From positions 1 to 5,015 of the forward strand of contig JBOHCK010000398.1 in the NCBI GenBank assembly GCA_050698755.1: a stretch of DNA of 5,015 nt, given 5' to 3'. The notes under the pieces were generated by a model, which saw only the letters and a list, made by a program, of their open reading frames with translations, was not told the origin of the DNA and ran no database searches. The stretch is from Palsa-504 sp050698755 (GTDB lineage: Bacteria; Actinomycetota; Actinomycetes; Streptosporangiales; Streptosporangiaceae). Within the stretch, counting starts at the first letter, position 1; each line of letters starts with the position of its first letter. Positions 1 to 4,910 of the stretch are shown here, piece by piece. Made by a program: the position numbers and the translations under genes.

Positions 1-555
1 TACCTGCAGTTCGACGACACCAGCCTGGCCTACCTCAACGACCCCGCCCAGCGCGCCGAGATCACCGGCCGCGGCGAAGACGCCGAGCACCTGCACCACC
101 GCTACATCAGCCAGATCAACGCCGCCATCAAGGACAAGCCCGCGGGCATGGCCATCACCACCCACATGTGCCGCGGCAACTTCCGCTCCTCCTGGGTAGC
201 CTCCGGCGGCTACGACTTCGTGGCCGAGGCCCTGTTCTCCGAACTCAACGTGGACGGCTTCTTCCTGGAGTACGACGACGAACGCTCCGGCGGCTTCGAG
301 CCCCTCCGCTTCGTCCCGAAGGGCAAGCAAGTAGTCCTGGGCCTGGTCACCACCAAGCGCCCCGACCTAGAGTCCCCCGACGACCTCAAGCGCCGCATCG
401 ACGAGGCCGCCAAGTACGTCCCCCTGGACCAGCTCTGCCTATCCGGCCAGTGCGGCTTCTCCTCCACCGTCGAAGGCAACACCCTGACCGCCGACCAGCA
501 GCTAGCCAAGCTCCGCCTAATAGTAGAAACCGCCCGCGACATCTGGGGCGACTGA
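1..555 (+). CDS. Cobalamin-independent methionine synthase family protein, C-terminal part (5' end outside window)
   Basis: Frame 1 is open from base 1 to the TGA at 553-555, giving 184 residues. It matches the C-terminal zinc and catalytic barrel of the MetE / YxjG-like family, which moves a methyl group from a methyl-tetrahydrofolate donor to homocysteine (or a related thiol) in the cytoplasm. The visible segment opens with YLQFDDTSLAYL. The expected zinc ligands are all present: His55 and Cys57 in THMCRGN, Glu90 in FFLEYD, and Cys151 in SGQCGFSS. YxjG-type single-domain proteins are about 370 residues, so roughly half is shown; a C-terminal half of a full MetE cannot be excluded, but the THMCRGNFRSSW wording is typical of the short family. 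The ATG at 148 is internal, because the homologous frame continues upstream of it. Third positions are strongly C-biased, more so than in the neighbours. No terminator is obvious before the next gene. Confidence 0.9.
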   Translation, partial: YLQFDDTSLAYLNDPAQRAEITGRGEDAEHLHHRYISQINAAIKDKPAGMAITTHMCRGNFRSSWVASGGYDFVAEALFSELNVDGFFLEYDDERSGGFEPLRFVPKGKQVVLGLVTTKRPDLESPDDLKRRIDEAAKYVPLDQLCLSGQCGFSSTVEGNTLTADQQLAKLRLIVETARDIWGD

Positions 556-591
556 GCTAGCAGCACCCTGGGCGGTAGGAGCGCACCAGCG

Positions 592-597
592 TACTAT
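592..597 (+). promoter_or_regulatory. Candidate -10 box TACTAT for a possibly leaderless transcript
   Basis: TACTAT fits the actinobacterial -10 pattern TANNNT and ends 5 bases before the ATG at 603, which is where transcription would be expected to begin. A GGAGG at 598-602 directly abuts that ATG and is too close to act as its ribosome binding site. This is the spacing seen for leaderless genes. No good -35 box lies about 17 bases upstream, so this is a suggestion only. Confidence 0.3.
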
Positions 598-602
598 GGA
601 GG

Positions 603-1016
603 ATGCACAGGGCGGCGAGGTGCATGAGGCTGCGATCGCATCGGCGGAACCTAGTGGGGTGGGGCTCGTCCGGCGGACCTGCCGGCGGGTACGGTGCCCC
701 GAGGCTGGCGCGGCGCGTGCGGACTAGGCGGATGCCCAGGTCGATCCGTATTGGCGCGCTGCTGGCCGTCATCGGGGTGATGCGCCTGGCCCGAACCGTG
801 CGCACCCGGCGAGGGGCAAGGCTCCTGGTGGCTGGGGCAGTGCTCACGGTGGCCGGGATCATTCTTCCCAACGGTGTGGTCCAGATCTGCGGGATGCTGG
901 TCCTAGTGCGGGCAGTGGCCGTCGCGCTCGGCGTGTCAGAGCCGCATCGCCGCCCCGGCGGCGGCCCGGCGGCCGGGGTGGATGTGGCCGGTTTCAGGAC
1001 CCCGCCGTGGTGGTAG
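603..1016 (+). CDS. Small Arg-rich membrane protein, function unknown
   Basis: I do not recognise a named family. The 137-residue form has an Arg-rich N-terminus (about residues 1-47), then a short hydrophobic stretch IGALLAVIGV (50-59), a basic loop MRLARTVRTRR, a second hydrophobic segment LLVAGAVLTVAGIILP (74-89), a third around 91-110 and a Gly/Pro-rich tail ending PPWW. Two or three membrane passes are likely. The core resembles small hypothetical membrane proteins of actinomycetes. The start is uncertain: ATG 603 is possible if leaderless, ATG 624 has GCGAGG only three bases away, and ATG 732 (MPRSIRIGALL, 94 residues) begins just before the hydrophobic core. Third positions stay GC-rich from 603 onward, which is compatible with coding over the long form but does not prove it. 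The gene ends 28 bases from the stop of the converging permease gene. Confidence 0.6.
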   Translation: MHRAARCMRLRSHRRNLVGWGSSGGPAGGYGAPRLARRVRTRRMPRSIRIGALLAVIGVMRLARTVRTRRGARLLVAGAVLTVAGIILPNGVVQICGMLVLVRAVAVALGVSEPHRRPGGGPAAGVDVAGFRTPPWW

Positions 1017-1018
1017 GT

Positions 1019-1033
1019 GCCGTTGCGCACGGC
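1019..1033. terminator. Weak hairpin between converging genes
   Basis: GCCGT-TGCGC-ACGGC is a 5-bp stem with a 5-base loop, lying in the 28-base gap between two convergent stop codons (ending 1016 and starting 1045). The position suits a bidirectional terminator, but the stem is short and there is no T tract on either side. Confidence 0.25.
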
Positions 1034-1044
1034 TGCGACGGTGT

Positions 1045-1845
1045 TCAGCTCAGGCCGGATTGCAGGAACCGGGCGGCGATAGCGATAGCGAGGATGCCGA
1101 CCACGCGACGGATCAGGGTGTCGGGGAGCCGGGATTGCATCCGGGCTCCGAGGTAGCCTCCGGCGATGCCGCCGATGCCCAGCGCGATGCCGGTGGGCCA
1201 GTTCGGTGCGACCGGGCCTTCCCGGAGGGACAACAGGGTGAAGGTGACCACGCCGCCGAGCGACGTCACGAACGTCGAGGCGAGGGTGGCGGGGGCGACC
1301 TCGGCGGCCGAGCGGCCAGACCCGATCAGGATTGGCGACAAGATCGCGCCACCGCCGATCCCGTAGATGCCGCCGACACAGCCGGTCAGAGCAGCCAGGG
1401 CGATCAAGGCGGGATCCGGGATGTGGCGGGCCGGGCGGGCCCGCTCGTCCGGGTCGCGGTCGTGGGCGGGGCAGGCAGCGGTCAGCCAGACGCCCAGCGG
1501 CAGCAGGAGGCCGGCGACCAGCAGGTCGAAAACGCGCGGGCCGGGGACCAGCTCGACCCGGATGACCGATCCGGCGATCACGCCGGGCAGAGTCCCAGCG
1601 ATCAGGACCACGGCCAGCCGTCCGCCGGTCTGGTGCTGCCGCCGGTACCGGTACAGCGCGCCGGGGGTCGACAGTACGTTGTAGAGCAGGTTGGTGGGGG
1701 TGACGGCGGGGCTGGGTGTGCTCAGCACGCCGACCTGGAACGGAAGCAGCAGGACCGCCCCGGAGATACCGGCCGGCGTGGTGATGGCGGAGATGATGAA
1801 GGCGGCCGCGAGGGCCACGGCCTCGGTCCACCCAGCGCCGAGCAC
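1045..1845 (-). CDS. TauE/SafE-family (DUF81) membrane permease
   Basis: A polytopic membrane protein of 266 residues from the GTG at 1845, with about eight hydrophobic segments. It shows the internal repeat of the TauE/SafE family. The first half has TTPAGISGAVLLLPFQ (22-37) followed by AVTPTNLLYN (47-56); the second half has GGIYGIGGGAILSP (158-171) followed by ATLASTFVTSLGG. A short hydrophilic loop rich in Asp/Arg (about 127-142) separates the halves. Characterised members move sulfite, sulfoacetate or related organosulfur anions across the cytoplasmic membrane; the substrate here cannot be read from sequence. The frame is open back to a GTG at 1944, but that would add 33 mostly hydrophilic residues and overlap the upstream gene, so GTG 1845, just before the first membrane segment, is preferred; GTG 1818 is also possible. 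No strong ribosome site is visible for any of these. It follows the 198-residue gene on the same strand by 61 bases. Confidence 0.85.
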   Translation of the reverse strand: MLGAGWTEAVALAAAFIISAITTPAGISGAVLLLPFQVGVLSTPSPAVTPTNLLYNVLSTPGALYRYRRQHQTGGRLAVVLIAGTLPGVIAGSVIRVELVPGPRVFDLLVAGLLLPLGVWLTAACPAHDRDPDERARPARHIPDPALIALAALTGCVGGIYGIGGGAILSPILIGSGRSAAEVAPATLASTFVTSLGGVVTFTLLSLREGPVAPNWPTGIALGIGGIAGGYLGARMQSRLPDTLIRRVVGILAIAIAARFLQSGLS

Positions 1846-1891
1846 GCGGCCACAGTAACGGGCTCCGGACCGTCTCGGTACCCCGTGACTA

Positions 1892-1912
1892 TCAAATTTG
1901 CGCAGGTCAAAT
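1892..1912 (-). promoter_or_regulatory. AT-rich direct repeat upstream of the permease gene, candidate promoter/operator
   Basis: On the minus strand ATTTGA occurs twice, 15 bases apart (forward TCAAAT at 1892-1897 and 1907-1912), forming an AT-rich island in a very GC-rich region. The upstream copy includes TTGACC, which resembles a -35 box, but no properly spaced -10 follows. It overlaps the stop codon of the upstream gene and lies about 50 bases before the permease start. Confidence 0.25.
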
Positions 1913-2503
1913 GCTGTTAGCGGCCTGACGCGTAGAACGCGCACCCTCGACCGTGCGAAAAGCCGAGCCTAAGTCGCCGCGCGGCCCATCACTCTCGACC
2001 GCGGCGATGAAGGCGTCGGGGTCGACGAGGCTGATGGTCAGCGAGCTCACCTTCGACTTGAGAAAGAGCGTGGTGGGTTGCCGATGGGCGTAGCAGGGAG
2101 GGTCGATGGCGAGCTCGACCAGTCCGCTGTACGAGCCGTTCACGAGCCAGCGTCCCCGGCTGCCGTGTACCCCGTATGTTCCCCGGACCGAGCGCGCCGA
2201 GTGGCTGGCCGATCGGATCGATGCCCGGGGGACATCCAGGCGGAAGCCGGGCACCAGAACCCTCAGCATGGTGGAGTCGAGTACCACGCCGGCCCGTCCC
2301 GGCCCTCCACCGCGCCGGGTGTCATCCCACCGGGAGACCCGGCCCATATCGCTGTAGTCGAGAGCGAACCATCTGGCGTCGGAGGACGAGACGGCTCCGG
2401 CTGCCTGGTGATCCTTGATGACCTCGCGCCGGGCGGTGGCGTACGGCTCGCCTGTCTCCGCCATGCGCTTGCGGGCGGCTGCCCTGATCTTGTCGTGTGA
2501 CAT
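1907..2503 (-). CDS. Actinobacterial protein of unknown function with N-terminal RMAETGEPY motif
   Basis: A 198-residue soluble protein. Residues 3-33 form a basic, probably helical segment, HDKIRAAARKRMAETGEPY followed by ATARREVIKDHQ. I know this type of segment from the start of several unrelated actinobacterial hypothetical proteins. After a linker comes WFALDYSD (45-52), then a Gly/Arg stretch, then a beta-rich domain including FRLDVPRASIRSA (87-99), GVHGSRGRWLVNGS (111-124), LVELAIDPP (128-136), LFLKSKVSSLTISLVDPDAFIAAV (146-169). The alternating hydrophobic strands resemble small PH-like beta barrels, but this is inference. No signal peptide, membrane segment or catalytic motif is visible. 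The ATG at 2503 has AGAGG four bases upstream. The gene probably leads a two-gene minus-strand unit with the permease. Function unknown. Confidence 0.8.
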   Translation of the reverse strand: MSHDKIRAAARKRMAETGEPYATARREVIKDHQAAGAVSSSDARWFALDYSDMGRVSRWDDTRRGGGPGRAGVVLDSTMLRVLVPGFRLDVPRASIRSASHSARSVRGTYGVHGSRGRWLVNGSYSGLVELAIDPPCYAHRQPTTLFLKSKVSSLTISLVDPDAFIAAVESDGPRGDLGSAFRTVEGARSTRQAANSI

Positions 2504-2517
2504 CGTGCCTCTGCTCG

Positions 2518-2545
2518 GGTGGCCGCGTCCCGGCGCCCGGCCACC
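2518..2545. repeat. 8-bp perfect inverted repeat just upstream of the 2503 gene
   Basis: GGTGGCCG (2518-2525) and CGGCCACC (2538-2545) are perfect inverted copies around a 12-base centre. The element lies 14 bases before the start of the minus-strand gene at 2503 and 5 bases before the plus-strand GAGGAG at 2551. It could be a 5' leader hairpin or an operator for a dimeric regulator. Confidence 0.4.
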
Positions 2546-2562
2546 GCAAAGAGGAGATCACG

Positions 2563-2592
2563 ATGGAAGCGGAAGCTCCACGCGAGGGCTGA
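2563..2592 (+). CDS. Possible 9-codon micro-ORF with a strong ribosome binding site
   Basis: ATG at 2563 encodes MEAEAPREG and stops at TGA 2590-2592. It is preceded by AAAGAGGAG (2548-2556), with six bases between GAGGAG and the ATG: the clearest ribosome binding site in the gap. A hairpin pair follows at 2617-2683, and no plus-strand gene lies downstream. It may be a leader peptide, the surviving start of a lost gene, or chance. There is no homology evidence for a product. Confidence 0.2.
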   Translation: MEAEAPREG

Positions 2593-2616
2593 GCCGCTCT
2601 TTATCCTCGGGCACTA

Positions 2617-2637
2617 ACGCCAGCGCCGGGCTGGCGT
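2617..2637. repeat. Hairpin 1: 8-bp stem, 5-base loop
   Basis: ACGCCAGC (2617-2624), loop GCCGG, GCTGGCGT (2630-2637) is a perfect inverted repeat. Its right arm is shared with an alternative pairing partner at 2676-2683, so this hairpin and the larger structure cannot both form. In minus-strand RNA it lies in the possible leader of the gene starting at 2503, about 114 bases upstream. Confidence 0.5.
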
Positions 2638-2654
2638 AGCTCGGATCAGGCAGA

Positions 2655-2674
2655 CGTGGCTGCCAACAGCCATG
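2655..2674 (-). terminator. Hairpin after the broken hydrolase gene, likely terminator
   Basis: CGTGGCTG-CCAA-CAGCCATG gives an 8-bp stem (one G-T wobble) with a 4-base loop. It lies 10 bases past the ancestral stop codon of the hydrolase gene at 2685-2687, where a terminator of the DUF1206-hydrolase unit would be expected. It is nested inside a perfect 8-bp inverted repeat, CTGGCGTA (2631-2638) and TACGCCAG (2676-2683). No T run follows, which is common in GC-rich actinomycetes. Confidence 0.45.
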
Positions 2675-2684
2675 ATACGCCAGG

Positions 2685-3061
2685 CTAGGTCAGGTCCACT
2701 ACCTGGCCGGGTGCGGCGAGGGTGAGTGGACCGCCGTAGGCATCCCGTGCCCCGGCCATGCTCGGCGCGGGATCATAATCCGGATCCAGGTGGGTGAGGA
2801 CCAGGTGCCCGACGCCGGCGACGGCGGCGTGTAGGTCCGCGCGACCCAGAACGAGCACATGTCGATGAAGTGATCAGCGTGCAGGTGGCTCAGCGCCACG
2901 GCATCGATCTCGGCCAGGCCCGCATACCGTTGCAGGGCGCCCAGTGCGCCGCTGCCCATGTCCACGACCAGCCGGAATCCGTCCGCGTCCAGCAGGTAAC
3001 ACGACGCCGGGCTGTACCGGCTGGGGATCGACCCCGAGCACCCGACCACAGTGAGCCGCAT
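2685..3061 (-). pseudogene. MBL-fold metallo-hydrolase, broken by an internal out-of-frame deletion
   Basis: From the ATG at 3061 the protein begins MRLTVVGCSGSIP, as in ribonuclease Z-like MBL-fold hydrolases of actinomycetes, and reaches the metal-binding motif HLHADH (residues 59-64) and FWVARTY (71-77). The reading frame then leaves the family and ends at 2699 as a Pro/Ser-rich tail, 120 residues in all. Shifting frame at about 2831 recovers the normal C-terminus: HAAVAGVGHLVLTHLDP (includes the last ligand His at 2790-2792), then DPAPSMAGARDAYGGPL and APGQVVDLT, with a stop at 2685. Family members are roughly 240-260 residues; only about 77 plus 48 remain, so by inference some 115-135 residues, including the middle metal ligands, are missing. 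The 120-residue product should be inactive. It follows the DUF1206 gene by 36 bases on the same strand, with a weak ribosome site. An assembly collapse is the main alternative to true gene decay. Confidence 0.85.
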
Positions 3062-3062
3062 C

Positions 3063-3085
3063 AGCCCAGGCTACCGAGCCCAGGC
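3063..3085 (-). repeat. 9-bp direct repeat immediately upstream of the hydrolase start
   Basis: AGCCCAGGC occurs at 3063-3071 and again at 3077-3085, separated by TACCG, a 14-base period. It fills most of the 36-base gap between the DUF1206 stop and the hydrolase ATG. It could be a tandem binding site or a remnant of slippage; no function is shown. Confidence 0.4.
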
Positions 3086-3097
3086 CGCCGGACCTGG

Positions 3098-3943
3098 TTA
3101 CAGCCGTTGCCACCTGGCCTGGCAGCACGAGAAGGCGCCGAACATGATCAGGCCGAGCGCGACGAGCGCGAGTAGCCACGGGCCGAACGGTGTGGCCGCC
3201 AGCGCGCGGAGCGACGAGTCGAGACCCTTGGCCTTACCCGGCTGAGCGTCGGCGGCCGCGTCGATGAGGAAACCGCCCACGGTGATGAACACGATGCCCC
3301 GGGCGATGCCGCCGAACTCGCCGAGCCATTGCACGACGCGGCGAACGCCGGGCCGCAACTGCCCGAGCCCAAGCTCGCGGAGGAACTGCTTGCGCCACGC
3401 CCGGTAGGCCACGACCAGGCCGCCGCCGATGAAGGCGAGGCCGATCACGGCGACCAGGACCCGGCCTCCCGGGTGCCTCATCAGCGTCGCGGTCACGTCG
3501 ACCGATTCCGCGTCACTGGACTGGTGGCTGCCCGCGCCTAGGGCGAAGGTCAACACCCCGTAGGTGATGACCCCGGCGACAACCGCCCGGCCGAGCGCGG
3601 CCGCTCGCGAGGTGGCCTTCCTCCCGTCGGCCCCCGGAGCATCGTAGACGGCCTCGGAAAGCCGCCACAGCGTCATGCCGGCGAACCCGATGGCGAGCAG
3701 CCAGAGCAGAACGCCGCCAACCGGCGTTGCGGCGAGCGTGTGGAGGGCACCGGTCTGGTCGGCTTGCTGGCGGGAATGACCGAAGGCGACCTCGACGGCG
3801 ATCCATCCGATGATCATGTACAAGACACCGCGCGCCGCCAGCCCGGCCCGGGCGAGGACCCGCACGGCCGTGCTGTTCGCGGCCCGCCGGCCCGCGTGCC
3901 TGGTGCTGCGGCCGCTCCTGCGCCACGCTGTCCGGGTCGCCAC
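3098..3943 (-). CDS. DUF1206 domain-containing integral membrane protein
   Basis: A 281-residue protein built of three copies of the DUF1206 two-helix repeat, which matches the usual actinobacterial architecture. Repeat 1 is about residues 29-100 (LARAGLAARGVLYMIIGW, then LAATPVGGVLLWLLAIGFAG), repeat 2 about 117-183 (LGRAVVAGVITYGVLTFALG, then HPGGRVLVAVIGLAFIGGG), and repeat 3 about 207-277 (LGEFGGIARGIVFITVGGF, then LAATPFGPWLLALVALGLIM). Six membrane helices are predicted by eye near 34-54, 74-97, 116-137, 161-182, 209-230 and 254-274, with a basic N-terminus likely in the cytoplasm. The biochemical role of DUF1206 is unknown. The GTG at 3943 is chosen because AGGAG (3950-3954 on the complement) lies six bases upstream and the upstream frame runs antisense into the phosphatase gene. 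It is divergent from that gene and probably co-transcribed with the broken hydrolase. Confidence 0.88.
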   Translation of the reverse strand: MATRTAWRRSGRSTRHAGRRAANSTAVRVLARAGLAARGVLYMIIGWIAVEVAFGHSRQQADQTGALHTLAATPVGGVLLWLLAIGFAGMTLWRLSEAVYDAPGADGRKATSRAAALGRAVVAGVITYGVLTFALGAGSHQSSDAESVDVTATLMRHPGGRVLVAVIGLAFIGGGLVVAYRAWRKQFLRELGLGQLRPGVRRVVQWLGEFGGIARGIVFITVGGFLIDAAADAQPGKAKGLDSSLRALAATPFGPWLLALVALGLIMFGAFSCCQARWQRL

Positions 3944-4100
3944 GCCGGGCTCCTCTCCTCCGCCGAACGGCCCGGCTTCCTCGGCGCAGGTCCAGCAGAA
4001 CACACTTCCCCGGAGCCGCCATCGTATGCCGGGGCGCGGCCGGCCATTGACCCCGGGGCCACTGCCGGTCAGGTCCTGGACTGTCTGGGAAGCTGTGGTC
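3944..4100. promoter_or_regulatory. Divergent intergenic region between DUF1206 and phosphatase genes
   Basis: These 157 bases must carry the promoters of two outward-facing genes. For the minus strand, TACGAT (complement of 4022-4027) fits TANNNT and lies about 80 bases before the GTG, without a recognisable -35. For the plus strand, TTGACC near 4049 resembles a -35 box but has no convincing -10 17-18 bases on. The minus-strand ribosome site AGGAG is at 3950-3954. No clear operator is seen. Confidence 0.3.
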
Positions 4101-4910
4101 ATGCCGTGGATTGACCTCGAGGGTGCCGTCAACGCGCGAGACCTGGGTGGCCTGCCCGGCGAGGACGGGCGCCACACGCCCGGCGGGAGGCTGCTGCGCT
4201 CGGACAACCTGCAGGACCTCTCGCCTGCCGACGTCGCGAAGCTGGTACACGACATCGGCGTCACGACCGTCGTCGACCTGCGCAGCTCCGCCGAACTGGA
4301 ATCCGAGGGCCCGGCCCCGCTGGACTCCGTCGCCGCGGTACGGCACGCCCATCATCCGGTGCTTCCCGAACTCGGATCGGCCACGGATGCGATCGCCGAA
4401 GCCATGATGACCAGGATGCGCAGGGACAGGTCCAGCTTCCCCGACGATCCCACCTGCGGGCACTACCTCGGTTACCTCGAGGACCGTCCCGACCAGGTGG
4501 TGGCCGCGCTGCAGAGCATCGCCCGGGCCCGGGGCGCCGCGCTGGTGCACTGCGCGGCGGGCAAGGACAGGACGGGGGTGGTGGTGGCGCTCGCCCTGAC
4601 CGCGGCCGGCGTCCGCCCTGAGGCCGTCGTCGCCGACTACGCCGCCACGGCTGATCGGGTCGAGGCCATCCTGGGCCGGCTGCGCAAGTCGCGCACGTAC
4701 GCCAGGGACATCGACAGCCAGCCGGTCGTCGCGCACCTGGCGCGCCCGGAGACGATGGCTGCGTTCCTGCAGCAGATGGACGTCCGCTACGGCGGGGTGG
4801 TCACCTGGCTAGCCGATTATGGCTTCGGCGACGACGACCTGCGCCTGCTCCGGGCCAAACTCCGCGACGACGCAGACCCTGCGACCGGGCAGGCGCCGAG
4901 TCCCACCTGA
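4101..4910 (+). CDS. Tyrosine-protein phosphatase family protein (Tyr_phosphatase_3 type)
   Basis: A 269-residue cytoplasmic protein with the features of the bacterial tyrosine/dual-specificity phosphatases related to mycobacterial PtpB. The N-terminus has the family motif NARDLGG (11-17) and GGRLLRSDNL (28-37). VVDLRSSAE (57-65) carries the conserved Asp59. The phosphate-binding loop HCAAGKDRTG spans 150-159, with nucleophile Cys151 and phosphate-binding Arg157. The helix after it includes the DY..T pattern at 179-183. Reaction: hydrolysis of phosphate from protein tyrosine or, for some relatives, phosphoinositides; the substrate here is not evident. No signal peptide or membrane segment is seen. 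The ATG at 4101 is chosen because homology starts at MPWIDLEGAVNARDLGG; GGGAAG (4088-4093) is a fair ribosome site, and an in-frame GTG at 4095 is an alternative. The Cys-x5-Arg loop is intact, so the enzyme should be active. Confidence 0.9.
   Translation: MPWIDLEGAVNARDLGGLPGEDGRHTPGGRLLRSDNLQDLSPADVAKLVHDIGVTTVVDLRSSAELESEGPAPLDSVAAVRHAHHPVLPELGSATDAIAEAMMTRMRRDRSSFPDDPTCGHYLGYLEDRPDQVVAALQSIARARGAALVHCAAGKDRTGVVVALALTAAGVRPEAVVADYAATADRVEAILGRLRKSRTYARDIDSQPVVAHLARPETMAAFLQQMDVRYGGVVTWLADYGFGDDDLRLLRAKLRDDADPATGQAPSPT

Noticed and set aside
557..1831. Long minus-strand reading frame of 424 codons
   Set aside because: Its translation is Arg/Pro-rich low-complexity sequence with no family features, and it lies over the well-supported permease gene in another frame. 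Long spurious frames are expected at this GC content.
982..1920. Plus-strand frame of 312 codons opposite the permease
   Set aside because: The Gly/Asp/Gln-rich translation looks like an antisense shadow; the minus-strand frame has the TauE/SafE motifs and membrane segments.
2631..2683. tRNA-like start (GGCGTAGCTCGGAT) closed by an 8-bp stem
   Set aside because: The D-arm does not pair, and there is no anticodon arm of the right form and no T-arm with GTTCGA; the whole span is too short for a tRNA. It is better described as nested hairpins.
2699..3061. Intact 120-residue short MBL protein
   Set aside because: The last 43 or so residues do not resemble the family, while another frame over the same bases gives the proper family C-terminus, so it is a deletion product.
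3944..4264. Upstream extension of the DUF1206 protein to a 388-residue form
   Set aside because: The extra 107 residues are antisense to the phosphatase start region and unlike the family; the GTG at 3943 has a well-spaced AGGAG.
3513..4736. Minus-strand frame of 407 codons running across the phosphatase and DUF1206 genes
   Set aside because: It is antisense to the phosphatase with its intact HCAAGKDRT loop and out of frame with DUF1206; the translation resembles no protein family.
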